A DNA stretch of 64,000 nucleotides from an uncultured Spartobacteria bacterium (GTDB lineage: Bacteria; Verrucomicrobiota; Verrucomicrobiia; Chthoniobacterales; Chthoniobacteraceae), in assembly GCA_903929475.1 (NCBI GenBank), contig CAIYUV010000122.1, forward strand, positions 28,317 to 92,316. Reading direction: 5' to 3'. Position 1 is the first letter of the stretch; every line of letters begins with the position of its first letter. Positions 26,223-34,961 of this stretch are shown here, piece by piece. The notes below the pieces were generated by a model that did no database searches, was not told the origin of the DNA, and saw only the letters and a program-made list of their open reading frames with translations. The translations under genes were made by a program, and so were the position numbers.

Positions 26223-27233
26223 CTATTTTAAGAGCCAGTCGGCCCAACCCGGCGACTCGGTAAGTTCAACTTTGTCCGCAGGCTGGCGCTGAAAAAACGC
26301 GGCGGCCTTCCACCGGGCGACGAGCTTCAGGCCTTGTTCGGGACCAATCACGCTGCACGCGGTCGAGATGCCCGCCGTCAGGCCGTCGCGGGCGATCACG
26401 GTCACGAGATTGTGGTCGGTGAGAGGCTGGCCTGTGCGTGGATCGAGGATGTGCGAGTAGCGCTTCCCGCCGATCTCCAGTCGCTGAAACCGATCTCCGC
26501 TCGTCGAAATTGCAGCATTCGCAATCTCCACGACAGGCGGCGCCGGTTTGGGCGCATCACCCTCCGCGTCGAGCGAACCAATCTCCACGCGCCAGCCTTT
26601 TCGGCCCGGCGGCGCGTCGCCCGCAACCGTGTCTCCACCAGCAGCCACTAGTGAAATAGGTAGTCCTTTTTCCTTCAACACTCTCACTGCCTGATCGCAA
26701 GCATAGCCCTTCGCGATGGAGCCGAGATCTAAGCGCATCTGTGGAGCGAGCAAATCCACTGTGCGCTTTTTTTCATCCAGTCGCATTTTTTTAAAGCCAA
26801 CGCGGTCTCGCATCTCCGCGACCAATTCTTGTGACGGCAGTTCCTTCTTCCGCCGTGCCCGCCGCCAAACGCTCGTGAGCGGCCCGCAAGTCACGTCGAA
26901 TGCTCCATCCGTCTGCACCGCCAGTTTCTGCGCGCGTGATAGCACCGTCCACAAATCTTCGCTAACCTTCACCGCTTTGCCTCCGCCCGAGCTTTGCGAA
27001 AGTTTCGCCAGTTCGCTGTCGTCCTCGTAATCGCTGAAGATTGCATTCAACGCCTCGATGCGTGTGAACGCTGCATCCGCCGCTGCACTCGCATCACTTT
27101 CCTTTTCAGCAAAGATCGTGATCTGAAATGGAACTCCCATCTCCGCTTTCTCAAACGCAAACTTTTGCAATTCCACCGCCCTTGCAGAGAGCGCTGCGCA
27201 GATGGTGACAAGAAAGCGAATTGTTTTCAGCAT
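26223..27233 (-). CDS. apbE: FAD:protein FMN transferase ApbE
   Basis: 336 residues with an N-terminal signal peptide (LVTICAALSARAVE) but no lipobox cysteine. Family motifs include DVTCGPLTSVWRRA, DLGSIAKGYACDQAV and LVAAGGDTVAGD, with a C-terminal ISTSGDRFQRLEIGGKRYSHILDPRTGQP. ApbE attaches FMN from FAD to a Thr of exported flavoproteins such as NqrC or RnfG; no such target gene is in the window. It lies 4 bases downstream of the mutS stop on the same strand, so it may be transcribed with mutS. Confidence 0.93.
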   Translation of the reverse strand: MLKTIRFLVTICAALSARAVELQKFAFEKAEMGVPFQITIFAEKESDASAAADAAFTRIEALNAIFSDYEDDSELAKLSQSSGGGKAVKVSEDLWTVLSRAQKLAVQTDGAFDVTCGPLTSVWRRARRKKELPSQELVAEMRDRVGFKKMRLDEKKRTVDLLAPQMRLDLGSIAKGYACDQAVRVLKEKGLPISLVAAGGDTVAGDAPPGRKGWRVEIGSLDAEGDAPKPAPPVVEIANAAISTSGDRFQRLEIGGKRYSHILDPRTGQPLTDHNLVTVIARDGLTAGISTACSVIGPEQGLKLVARWKAAAFFQRQPADKVELTESPGWADWLLK

Positions 27234-27237
27234 CGGC

Positions 27238-29787
27238 TCAAAGCAGATTCATCTGTGGCGGCATCGCCTGCATTGCTTTCTCAGCTGCCTTTTTTCCGCG
27301 TGGTTTGCCGTGTTTTTTTGGCGCTGGCGCTTCCGCGAGCATGGGTTTGCCGTCAGCGGTGAGTTCGTGCTGCTCGAGGTTGGAGAGGATTTCTTTTGCG
27401 CGTGCGATGACGCGCGCGGGGAGACCGGCGAGGCGGGCGACTTGGATGCCGTAGCTTTTGTCCGCGCCACCGGCGACGATTTTGCGGAGGAAGATGATCG
27501 CGTCGTTCCATTCGCGGACTGCGATGTGCCAGTTTTTCACGCTGCTGCGGGTGAGCGCGAGTTCGGTGAGTTCGTGGTAGTGCGTGGCGAAGAGCGTGCG
27601 GCACTTGGGTTCGTCGTGGAGAAATTCGGCGACGCTCCACGCGATGCTGAGGCCGTCAAACGTGCTCGTGCCGCGGCCGATTTCATCAAGGATGACGAGG
27701 CTGCGCGCGGTGGCATTGTTGCAGATGTTGGCGGTTTCGTTCATCTCGACCATGAAGGTGCTCTGCCCGCGCGAGAGATCGTCGTTCGCACCAACGCGGG
27801 TGAAAATGCGGTCGGCGATTCCGATTTCCGCCTGCTTCGCGGGAACCCACGAGCCGATTTGCGCCATGAGGACGAGCAGCGCGACCTGGCGGATGTAGGT
27901 GCTTTTGCCGGCCATGTTCGGGCCTGTGATGATGAGTAGCCGGTTCGCGGTTTCGTCGAGCGATGTGTCGTTGGGGACGAATTTTTCCTCCACGAGCGAT
28001 TGATCCAAAACGGGGTGGCGTCCGTCGGTGATGCGGATGCGAAGTTCGTCGCTGAGTTGCGGGCGGCAGTAGCCGAAAAGGCGCGCGGTTTCCGCGAGGC
28101 CGGCGATGACATCGAGCGTGGCGACGGCGGATGCTGTGGCTTGTAGCGGGGTGAGTTCGCGCAGGACTTCGTCGCGGAGCTGGAGGAAGAGTTCGTATTC
28201 GAGCGCCTGCGAACGTTCGTCGGCACCGAGGATTTTGCTTTCGACCTCCTTCAACTCCGGCGTGATGAAGCGCTCGCCGTTGGCGATGGTTTGCTTGCGG
28301 TGCCACGTGGGCGGGACGGAACTGAGATTGGATTTTGTGACTTCGATAAAATAGCCAAAGACGCTCGTGTAACGGATTTTCAGCGACTTGATTCCGGTCT
28401 CCTCGATGGTTTTTTGTTGAAGCTGGGCCATCCAATCCTTGCCGGCGCGCGAGGCGTGGCGGAGTTCGTCGAGCGGGGCGTGGTAGCCGTCGCGGAAGAT
28501 GCCGCCTTCCTTGGTCATCGCAGTCGGTTCGTCCACCATGGCTTTTGTCAAAAGCTCGACGATGTGCGGGAGCGTGTGCAGGTCGGCGTGGATGCTTGCG
28601 GCCAGTTGCAGATTACCGCTGGGTGCGGACGATGTGACAAGCGCATCCGGCCCTCGCAGGAGCGATTCGAGGTCGGTGCGAAGCTGCGGGATTTGTTCGA
28701 GCGAAGTGCGGAGGACTTGCAGGTCGCGCGCATTTCCGCCGGTTTGTGTGAGGCGACCGATGGTGCGCTCAAGATCGCGGATGCCTTTCAAAGTTTCGCG
28801 CAAATTTCCGAGGATGAATGGCTCGGCAATGAAGCGGCCGATGAGTTCCTGCCGTGCGTGGAGCACGGCGAGATCGCAGAGCGGATGGAGAATCCAGTCA
28901 CGCATCTTGCGCGCGCCCATCGGCGTGTGCGTGCGGTCCAGACAGCCAAGCAGCGAGGTGTCGCGGCCGCCGCCACGCGCGACGACGAGTTCGAGGTTCG
29001 CCTGCGTTGCGGCGTCCACGATCATGAACTGCGAATTGCGATATGCAGCGAGCCGGGTGATGTGGCTGAGCGAGCGGCGCAGTTCTTTTAAATAGTTGAT
29101 GATGGCGCCCGCCGCGCACTGCGCCGCCGGCATTTCGGCACAGCCAAATCCATCGAGCGACTGCACTTTGAAATGATCGCGCAGCGTGTAGTAGGCGTGG
29201 TCGGCGAGAAACGTGTAGCCGTCGCGGAGCTGGATGCCGTGAATTTCGCGGTAAAGCGCGGCGTGCTCGTCGCTCACGATCACCTCGGCGGGCTGGACGC
29301 GCGCGATTTCGTCGGCGAGCGCGGCGTCATCGGCAAGCTCGGTGAAGCGGAAATCGCCGGTGGTGAGATCCACAAATGCAAAACCGTGCGCGCCTTTTTC
29401 GCCGGGATGAATTGCGGCGAGGAAGTTGTTCCGTTTCGCATCCAGCATCTGCAAATCTGCGACGGTGCCCGGCGAGACGATATGGGTGATCTCGCGCTGG
29501 ACGATCTGCCCCGGCTTCGGCTCGCTCACCTGGTCGCAAATCGCGACGCGCTTCCCCGCTTTGATCAGCCGCCTCATGTAGCCATCGCACGCGTGATGCG
29601 GGATGCCGCACATCGGCGTGCCGTTTCGCTTCGTGAGCGCGACATTGAGGATCGCTGAGGCCTCCTTGGCGTCTTCAAAGAACATCTCGTAAAAGTCGCC
29701 GAGCCGGAAAAGCAGCAGGGTATCCGGCGGCAAAGTGCGCCGGATGCCTTGGTATTGCTGCATCATCGGGGTCAGGTGTTCGGACAT
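27238..29787 (-). CDS. mutS: DNA mismatch repair protein MutS
   Basis: 849 residues, full length. Domain I carries the mismatch-reading loop with Phe-x-Glu (RLGDFYEMFFEDA). The clamp and core domains follow, and the ATPase domain has Walker A GPNMAGKSTYIRQ and Walker B LVILDEIGRGTSTFDG. The C-terminus is a short Lys/Pro-rich tail. It finds mismatches and recruits MutL; no mutL is present here. The many long plus-strand ORFs opposite it are GC shadows. Confidence 0.97.
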   Translation of the reverse strand: MSEHLTPMMQQYQGIRRTLPPDTLLLFRLGDFYEMFFEDAKEASAILNVALTKRNGTPMCGIPHHACDGYMRRLIKAGKRVAICDQVSEPKPGQIVQREITHIVSPGTVADLQMLDAKRNNFLAAIHPGEKGAHGFAFVDLTTGDFRFTELADDAALADEIARVQPAEVIVSDEHAALYREIHGIQLRDGYTFLADHAYYTLRDHFKVQSLDGFGCAEMPAAQCAAGAIINYLKELRRSLSHITRLAAYRNSQFMIVDAATQANLELVVARGGGRDTSLLGCLDRTHTPMGARKMRDWILHPLCDLAVLHARQELIGRFIAEPFILGNLRETLKGIRDLERTIGRLTQTGGNARDLQVLRTSLEQIPQLRTDLESLLRGPDALVTSSAPSGNLQLAASIHADLHTLPHIVELLTKAMVDEPTAMTKEGGIFRDGYHAPLDELRHASRAGKDWMAQLQQKTIEETGIKSLKIRYTSVFGYFIEVTKSNLSSVPPTWHRKQTIANGERFITPELKEVESKILGADERSQALEYELFLQLRDEVLRELTPLQATASAVATLDVIAGLAETARLFGYCRPQLSDELRIRITDGRHPVLDQSLVEEKFVPNDTSLDETANRLLIITGPNMAGKSTYIRQVALLVLMAQIGSWVPAKQAEIGIADRIFTRVGANDDLSRGQSTFMVEMNETANICNNATARSLVILDEIGRGTSTFDGLSIAWSVAEFLHDEPKCRTLFATHYHELTELALTRSSVKNWHIAVREWNDAIIFLRKIVAGGADKSYGIQVARLAGLPARVIARAKEILSNLEQHELTADGKPMLAEAPAPKKHGKPRGKKAAEKAMQAMPPQMNLL

Positions 29788-29887
29788 CGGGGAAGCAGAC
29801 TAGCGGCTGGCGATTCGCGGGCAAGCAGAGGCACGAAAGGTGTGATTTTTTTCTCAAAATCGTATGGCGCAGCCCGAGATGCTCCAC

Positions 29888-29915
29888 TTGCAATGTAATT
29901 ACCCACCTGTATTGT
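29888..29915 (+). promoter_or_regulatory. Possible sigma-70-type promoter
   Basis: TTGCAA, a 16-base spacer, then TATTGT lie 14 bases before the ATG at 29929 in an AT-richer intergenic stretch. Four of six consensus bases match in each box. This is weak support by eye alone. Confidence 0.3.
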
Positions 29916-29928
29916 CCCGCACCTTTCT

Positions 29929-32373
29929 ATGCGCCACTGGCTGCACTTTATCCTCAGCTTTATTTCTCTGACCCTCGTTCACGGGCAGGCGTTTTTACCT
30001 TTTCCAACAAATTTTCCGCCCAGTTTTTCCTTTGATGAAACTTACCGAGACGAAGTGATCGGAGACCCGTTCTCTCCGGGTGATTATCTCACGAGATCAC
30101 GGGGCACCATCACAATCGGCGCCACCGGTTCGCTGGATGGTTTTGATGTCAGCAACCCTGATAATCTGGATATTTTCAGCCCTTACGAAATTACCATTGG
30201 CGAGTTCACCATGAGCGGAACCCTCGGAGACGATCCAGATTACGACCCTCTCGACAGCAAACACAATCGTTCGATCACCATCCCAGTTCTGGGCTACGAC
30301 GACAATGGGAACGAAGTGAATGCAGGCTCCATGAATATCGCGTGGACATCCGCACGAGTGAACTTTTCTTTCAGCGTATCAGACCCGCTTCTCTATGGAG
30401 TTGATCAGCCTTTAACATCGGTTGTCAGTGGCGACTACTACCCCGATGTGAACGAGCCGAGCATTAATCGAAATGATCTTCTGGCAAAGATGGTATTCGG
30501 TCCTTTTGGTATGGATATAAGGAGCTGCTACATCCTTGGCAGCGCAAGCGCCAAGCCTGATCCGCAGGGCCGTGTAACGGACAACCTCTCGGATGTTCAT
30601 GTCTATGGGGCGATTGATAGTATTGCTCCGATAGTGACAATTACCCAGCCAGCCGCCAATGCAATCGTGACCACCAATGACGTCACTGTGGACGGCAAAT
30701 ACAATATCGTGGGCAAGGCTTCGGATACGCGTTCCATCTTTGGTCAGACAATGCCGGGTGCTGTTGATACCGTGGAGGTGCAGGTCGGCACACAGGCAAA
30801 TCCAGGGACTTTTATGTTGGCACAACTCGATAATGCCGGAAACTGGATATTGCCAAACGCCCAACTCGACCCCGGAAAAAACCGCGTCTCCGTGCGCGCC
30901 ACGGACATAGACGGTAATGCGATCACCACAGCACCGAGGGAGTTCACTTTTAGCAAGCAGGGCACCATATCCGTCACTTGCGCCGCGACAGGCTACAGCA
31001 TGGCTGACAACGGAAAGGTCGCAGGCACGGTCACCGGTGCATTTTTCGTATCGCCGGGCAAAAAAATCACGATGGTCGTCGGTCAGGTGCCTTTTCAGGA
31101 TTCGCGCGGCGGCGTGACGGCCGGCCAGATTTTTTCGGTAAAAGCCACACCCGCACCCGGCTCGGTTTTCAACGGGTGGGTGGGGAAAATCAACAACGTC
31201 ACCGTGCTGACCGCAGTCACCGAGACGCTCGATTTCGAGACAAAACCAAATTTGGTTCTTACGGCCAATTTCGTTCCCGATCCCTTCATCACCAACATTC
31301 GCGGCAGTTACTATGGACTTGTCACTGGCGGCAGCGCGGTCGAGCGGGGATTGTTCAAGCTAGTCCTCTCAAAATCCGGTCTTTTTACGGGCACTGTGCA
31401 AATCGGCACCCTTACGTTCCCGCTCAAGGGCAAGATTCTCGGCAACGGGTTTTGGACAACCACCATCAAGAAAAAGGGCGGTGCTGCATACACCATCACA
31501 TTGAACCTCACCTTGAGCCAGGCCGGAGACCGGCAGATCAGCGGTGCCGTCACAGCCACCGGTATCAATTCCACAATCACTGCGGACCTCAATGACTGGC
31601 ACAAACCCAAGGGCGTTGACCTTGGCAAAGTTTCCGATGCTTATGCGGGATTTTACAACGTGCTCATGCCCCCGGCACTCACCAACAACGACGCGAACTT
31701 CCCAACTGGAATTGGTTATGGTCGTGCGAACATTGGCAAGCTCGGCACTGTGAAATTCGTAGGCAAATTCGGGGACGGCTCGCCTGTAACAGCGGGCACC
31801 AAACTCGCCAAGCGCAATTCGGGCGCTGTAGTTTTCCCATTATTTTTTGCGCTGGATAAATTGCACGGCAATGTTTCCGGACTCGTAACCTATGACAATA
31901 CACAGCCTAGCAGCGATCTGACGGCATCCCTAGACTGGGCCGAGCCGCTCACCACAGGCGCAGACCCGGATCCATTCATCGGAAATATCGCGCTTCACGG
32001 CTCCCACTACGTAAAGCCCGCTTCCAATACACGCATCATTCTTCAATCAACAGGCGGCATCGGAAAATTATCTCTCGCAGCGCCATCATACACAAAACCG
32101 GCCAAACCGCCGGCCGTGGATCTTGCCCTGAATTTCAATGCCGCGACGCTCGATGCCACAAAGCAAAGCGTCGGGCCACTCGGGGCGGAATTGGTAACAC
32201 TCAAATTCAATACAAGCACCGGTCTTTTCACCGGCAGCTACAAGGATGCCCTGCTGAAAAAAGTCATTCCATTCTCTGGAGCAGCTTCACGCAAGGCAAA
32301 CAGCGGGGCAGGCGAAGCGGGTGGTGTTTTTTTGCGTGGCAACAGTTCAGGTAGCATTCGTTTTGGACCATAG
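29929..32373 (+). CDS. Large secreted beta-rich protein
   Basis: 814 residues with a signal peptide (HFILSFISLTLVHGQA). The N-terminal ~230 residues are a choice-of-anchor-like or unassigned region, followed by an Ig-like segment (IDSIAPIVTITQPAANAIVTTND, RVSVRATDIDGN) and a divergent InlB B-repeat-like strand pattern (PGSVFNGWVGKINN, LVLTANFV). The C-terminal ~350 residues form a repeat domain (YYGLVTGGSAVERGLFKLVL, GIGYGRANIGKLGTVKFVGKFGDG, TGLFTGSYKD) also found in the 50825 gene product. It is probably surface-bound or extracellular; function unknown. Codon use is less GC-biased than in housekeeping neighbours. Confidence 0.8.
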   Translation: MRHWLHFILSFISLTLVHGQAFLPFPTNFPPSFSFDETYRDEVIGDPFSPGDYLTRSRGTITIGATGSLDGFDVSNPDNLDIFSPYEITIGEFTMSGTLGDDPDYDPLDSKHNRSITIPVLGYDDNGNEVNAGSMNIAWTSARVNFSFSVSDPLLYGVDQPLTSVVSGDYYPDVNEPSINRNDLLAKMVFGPFGMDIRSCYILGSASAKPDPQGRVTDNLSDVHVYGAIDSIAPIVTITQPAANAIVTTNDVTVDGKYNIVGKASDTRSIFGQTMPGAVDTVEVQVGTQANPGTFMLAQLDNAGNWILPNAQLDPGKNRVSVRATDIDGNAITTAPREFTFSKQGTISVTCAATGYSMADNGKVAGTVTGAFFVSPGKKITMVVGQVPFQDSRGGVTAGQIFSVKATPAPGSVFNGWVGKINNVTVLTAVTETLDFETKPNLVLTANFVPDPFITNIRGSYYGLVTGGSAVERGLFKLVLSKSGLFTGTVQIGTLTFPLKGKILGNGFWTTTIKKKGGAAYTITLNLTLSQAGDRQISGAVTATGINSTITADLNDWHKPKGVDLGKVSDAYAGFYNVLMPPALTNNDANFPTGIGYGRANIGKLGTVKFVGKFGDGSPVTAGTKLAKRNSGAVVFPLFFALDKLHGNVSGLVTYDNTQPSSDLTASLDWAEPLTTGADPDPFIGNIALHGSHYVKPASNTRIILQSTGGIGKLSLAAPSYTKPAKPPAVDLALNFNAATLDATKQSVGPLGAELVTLKFNTSTGLFTGSYKDALLKKVIPFSGAASRKANSGAGEAGGVFLRGNSSGSIRFGP

Positions 32374-32478
32374 CACTCAGCGGCTATTTCAATCCTTCTG
32401 TCACACGCTTGTTGCATACCGACACTTGACCTGCTGGCATTGAGGACGGAATTTTCATCCGACTCCCAAAACATATCC

Positions 32479-33252
32479 ATGCGTTTCTGCCGCCAACAAC
32501 TGAATATCGCCTTCACTTTACTCGAGCTCGTCGTCGTCATCGCGATTATATCTATTCTGGCAGCGTTCCTCTTCCCAATTTTCGGGAGCACCAAACAAAG
32601 ATCAAACCAGACCATCTCGCTCAACAACCTCAAACAGTGGGGCGTTGCCCTCAATCGCTCCCTCGGCGATAACAACGGCCTTATGCCGTCCGACGGTCAG
32701 GGCAGCAGCAGCATCAAACTTTATGACACCAATGCCTGGTTCAATCGGTTACCTCCATACATTGACGAAAAACCACTATCAGACCCCTACTATGTGACAA
32801 ATCCACCGAAGCCCGGCAACCGGAGCGTCTGGATCAATCCCGCCGTTCCCAAGGATGACGGTATGCAATACGTCAAGCCGCCGCAGAAATTCCTGTTCTG
32901 CTACTCGATGAATTATTTTCTCAGCAACAGCGCTGAACCCACACAGCCCATCAGTCGCATCGAATATACTTCAACCACCGTTTTTATGGCCGAAAAAAAC
33001 GACGATTTCGCCAACTGCAACCCGAAGTATATCAAAGCCTACTTTGGTTCCGACGCCCCCGGAGCTGCCGAAACAGACAAGAATAACGCTGCCCATTTTC
33101 TTTTCTGTGACGGGCACGTCGAACTCATAAAACGCGCGATCTTTGATCCGAATTTTTCGCCAAACACGAACGACAACCCGAGTTCGATCAACACGACAAA
33201 CATCAATACGCATTTCACCTTCATCCCCTATCCCGGGGCGAAGTCTTCGTAG
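32479..33252 (+). CDS. Type IV prepilin-like protein (H-x9-DG group)
   Basis: 257 residues from the ATG at 32479 (MRFCRQQLNIAFTLLELVVVIAIISILAAFLFPIF). The FTLLELVVVIAII segment is a classical prepilin cleavage and membrane-helix motif, though Ala rather than Gly precedes the Phe. The C-terminus has FLFCDGHVELIKRAIFDPNFSP, the DGH pattern of the large planctomycete/verrucomicrobial pseudopilin family. It would be inserted via the general secretory pathway and cleaved by a prepilin peptidase not in this window. It lies 105 bases after the large secreted protein; a shared transcript is possible. Confidence 0.85.
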   Translation: MRFCRQQLNIAFTLLELVVVIAIISILAAFLFPIFGSTKQRSNQTISLNNLKQWGVALNRSLGDNNGLMPSDGQGSSSIKLYDTNAWFNRLPPYIDEKPLSDPYYVTNPPKPGNRSVWINPAVPKDDGMQYVKPPQKFLFCYSMNYFLSNSAEPTQPISRIEYTSTTVFMAEKNDDFANCNPKYIKAYFGSDAPGAAETDKNNAAHFLFCDGHVELIKRAIFDPNFSPNTNDNPSSINTTNINTHFTFIPYPGAKSS

Positions 33253-33267
33253 AGGCGCGGCGCGGCT

Positions 33268-34083
33268 TTACCGTGCGAAAAACGGGTTATTCTTCTGCTC
33301 CTCGCCCACGCTCGTGAGCGGGCCGTGGCCGGGACAGATCACGGTGACGGGCGGCAGTGTCAGGATTTGCTCGATGTTGTTCTTCACCGCATCGGCGTAG
33401 CTCACGCCGCCGCCGCCCATGCTGCCGGCAAAAATGCTGTCGCCGACGATCGCCACAGGCCGCGCCAGCCCGCTAATGACGTAGGTGATTCCACCCGGCG
33501 AGTGACCCCACGTGAGACGGCTCTCCACTTTCAGCCCGCCAAACTGCCAGCTCTGGCCCGGTGCAAAAATATGCGCGACTGCGACCGGTTCGCGATCCCC
33601 GGCCCACACCTCGGCCCCGGTTTTTTCGCGCAGGCGGTCGAGGTCAAAAATATGATCCCCGTGCGTGTGCGTGATGAAAATGTGCCGCACGTTGAGGCCG
33701 CGCGACTGCGCCTCGGCGAGGATGCCACTTGCATCCGCACCTGTGTCGAAAACAGCCGCGTCCTTCGTGACGGGGTCCCAGACGAGATACGCATTCACCG
33801 TCATGTCCTCGTAAGGCGTGTTGAATTGTGCCAGCCCGTCGAGCGTGACCGGCACTGGAAAATACCGCTTCTCCGCGAGCGCCGTCAGCGCACCGGCGCA
33901 CAGTCCGAGCACCGGCGCAATCTTCGCCGCTGCTGCGCTGCTGAAATCCCCAGCTCGAAGCGTCTGCAAATCCGGCAAGCCGATGCCAGCGCGTTGAGCA
34001 AGTGATTGGTCATCGAGATGCAGCCCCCGCATGGCCTTGCCGATGATGTCTGTGAAAGTGTCTTCGAGTGGGATAGTAGGCAT
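33268..34083 (-). CDS. Metallo-beta-lactamase-fold hydrolase with N-terminal HTH-like segment
   Basis: 271 residues from the ATG at 34083 (MPTIPLEDTFTDII). The C-terminal ~200 residues are a glyoxalase II-like MBL fold with the metal motif THTHGDHIFDLD, then GHSPGGITYV and CPGHGPLTSVGEE. The first ~70 residues resemble a small helix-turn-helix (DQSLAQRAGIGLPDLQTLRAGD), unusual for hydroxyacylglutathione hydrolases. Likely substrates are thioesters such as S-lactoylglutathione or a persulfide. The N-terminal segment could be regulatory or a dimer element. Confidence 0.83.
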   Translation of the reverse strand: MPTIPLEDTFTDIIGKAMRGLHLDDQSLAQRAGIGLPDLQTLRAGDFSSAAAAKIAPVLGLCAGALTALAEKRYFPVPVTLDGLAQFNTPYEDMTVNAYLVWDPVTKDAAVFDTGADASGILAEAQSRGLNVRHIFITHTHGDHIFDLDRLREKTGAEVWAGDREPVAVAHIFAPGQSWQFGGLKVESRLTWGHSPGGITYVISGLARPVAIVGDSIFAGSMGGGGVSYADAVKNNIEQILTLPPVTVICPGHGPLTSVGEEQKNNPFFAR

Positions 34084-34208
34084 GAGCGCAAAGTAAATTG
34101 CCCGCGCACCGCCTGTCGAGTTTTTGGAAGCGCCGAAGCCCATGTCCATCGAATCCCTCCCCACGTATTTCGTGGACAACACCCACTGTGCTCGCGTGCA
34201 ATCCCTCC

Positions 34209-34955
34209 ATGCCCGCCGCCGAGTTCCTGCTGATTGATAACAGCAACTCTTTCACAAAATTTGCCCTCGCCTCACGCGACGCCATCGGCCCCGTGCGAAA
34301 ACTCCGCACCTCCGCACTCGACGCCACGAGCCTGCACCACATCCTTCGAGGCTGGCGCTTCGCACGCATCGTCATGTGCAGCGTCGTGCCGGAAAAAAGC
34401 GCGCTCATTTCGCAGTGCCTCGACGGCCTCCCGCTCCACCTCGTCTCGCACCGCAGCAAACTCGGCGTCGGCATCCAATATCCCCGCCCGCGCAGCATCG
34501 GCGCGGATCGCCTCGCCAACGCCGCCAGCGCCGCCGCGTTCCACGGCACGCCTTGCGTCGTCGTAGATTTTGGCACCGCAGTCACGTTCGACATTTTGAG
34601 CAGTGCAAAAAAATACATCGGCGGCGTCATCGCGCCCGGCCTCGAAGCGATGACCGATTACCTGCATCAGCGCACCGCGCTCCTGCCGAAAATCACACTG
34701 CTCGAACCGCCCGGCCCCATCGGAAAATCCACCCGCCACGCCATGCTCGCCGGTGCCGTCTATGGCTACCGTGGCCTCGTGCGGGAAATCCTCGCGGAAA
34801 TCCGCGGCAAACTCGGCGTGCGCAAAATGAAAGTCGTCGCCACCGGCGGCTACGCCTCGCTCATCGCCGCAGGCGTCCGCGAAATTTCCACCGTCCACGA
34901 AAACCTCACGCTGGAAGGCCTTCGCCTCATCGGCGGATTGAACTTTCGTTCGTAG
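34209..34955 (+). CDS. coaX: Type III pantothenate kinase
   Basis: 248 residues from the ATG at 34209 (MPAAEFLLIDNSNSFTKFALA); the track start at 34098 is unlikely. The ASKHA fold shows the phosphate loop region at the N-terminus (here DNSNSFTK rather than the usual DxGNTxxK), RSIGADRLANAASAA, VVDFGTAVTFDIL and GGVIAPGLEAM. It phosphorylates pantothenate in the first step of coenzyme A synthesis, in the cytoplasm. It diverges from the MBL gene and converges with recG. Confidence 0.93.
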   Translation: MPAAEFLLIDNSNSFTKFALASRDAIGPVRKLRTSALDATSLHHILRGWRFARIVMCSVVPEKSALISQCLDGLPLHLVSHRSKLGVGIQYPRPRSIGADRLANAASAAAFHGTPCVVVDFGTAVTFDILSSAKKYIGGVIAPGLEAMTDYLHQRTALLPKITLLEPPGPIGKSTRHAMLAGAVYGYRGLVREILAEIRGKLGVRKMKVVATGGYASLIAAGVREISTVHENLTLEGLRLIGGLNFRS

Positions 34956-34961
34956 CCCCGC

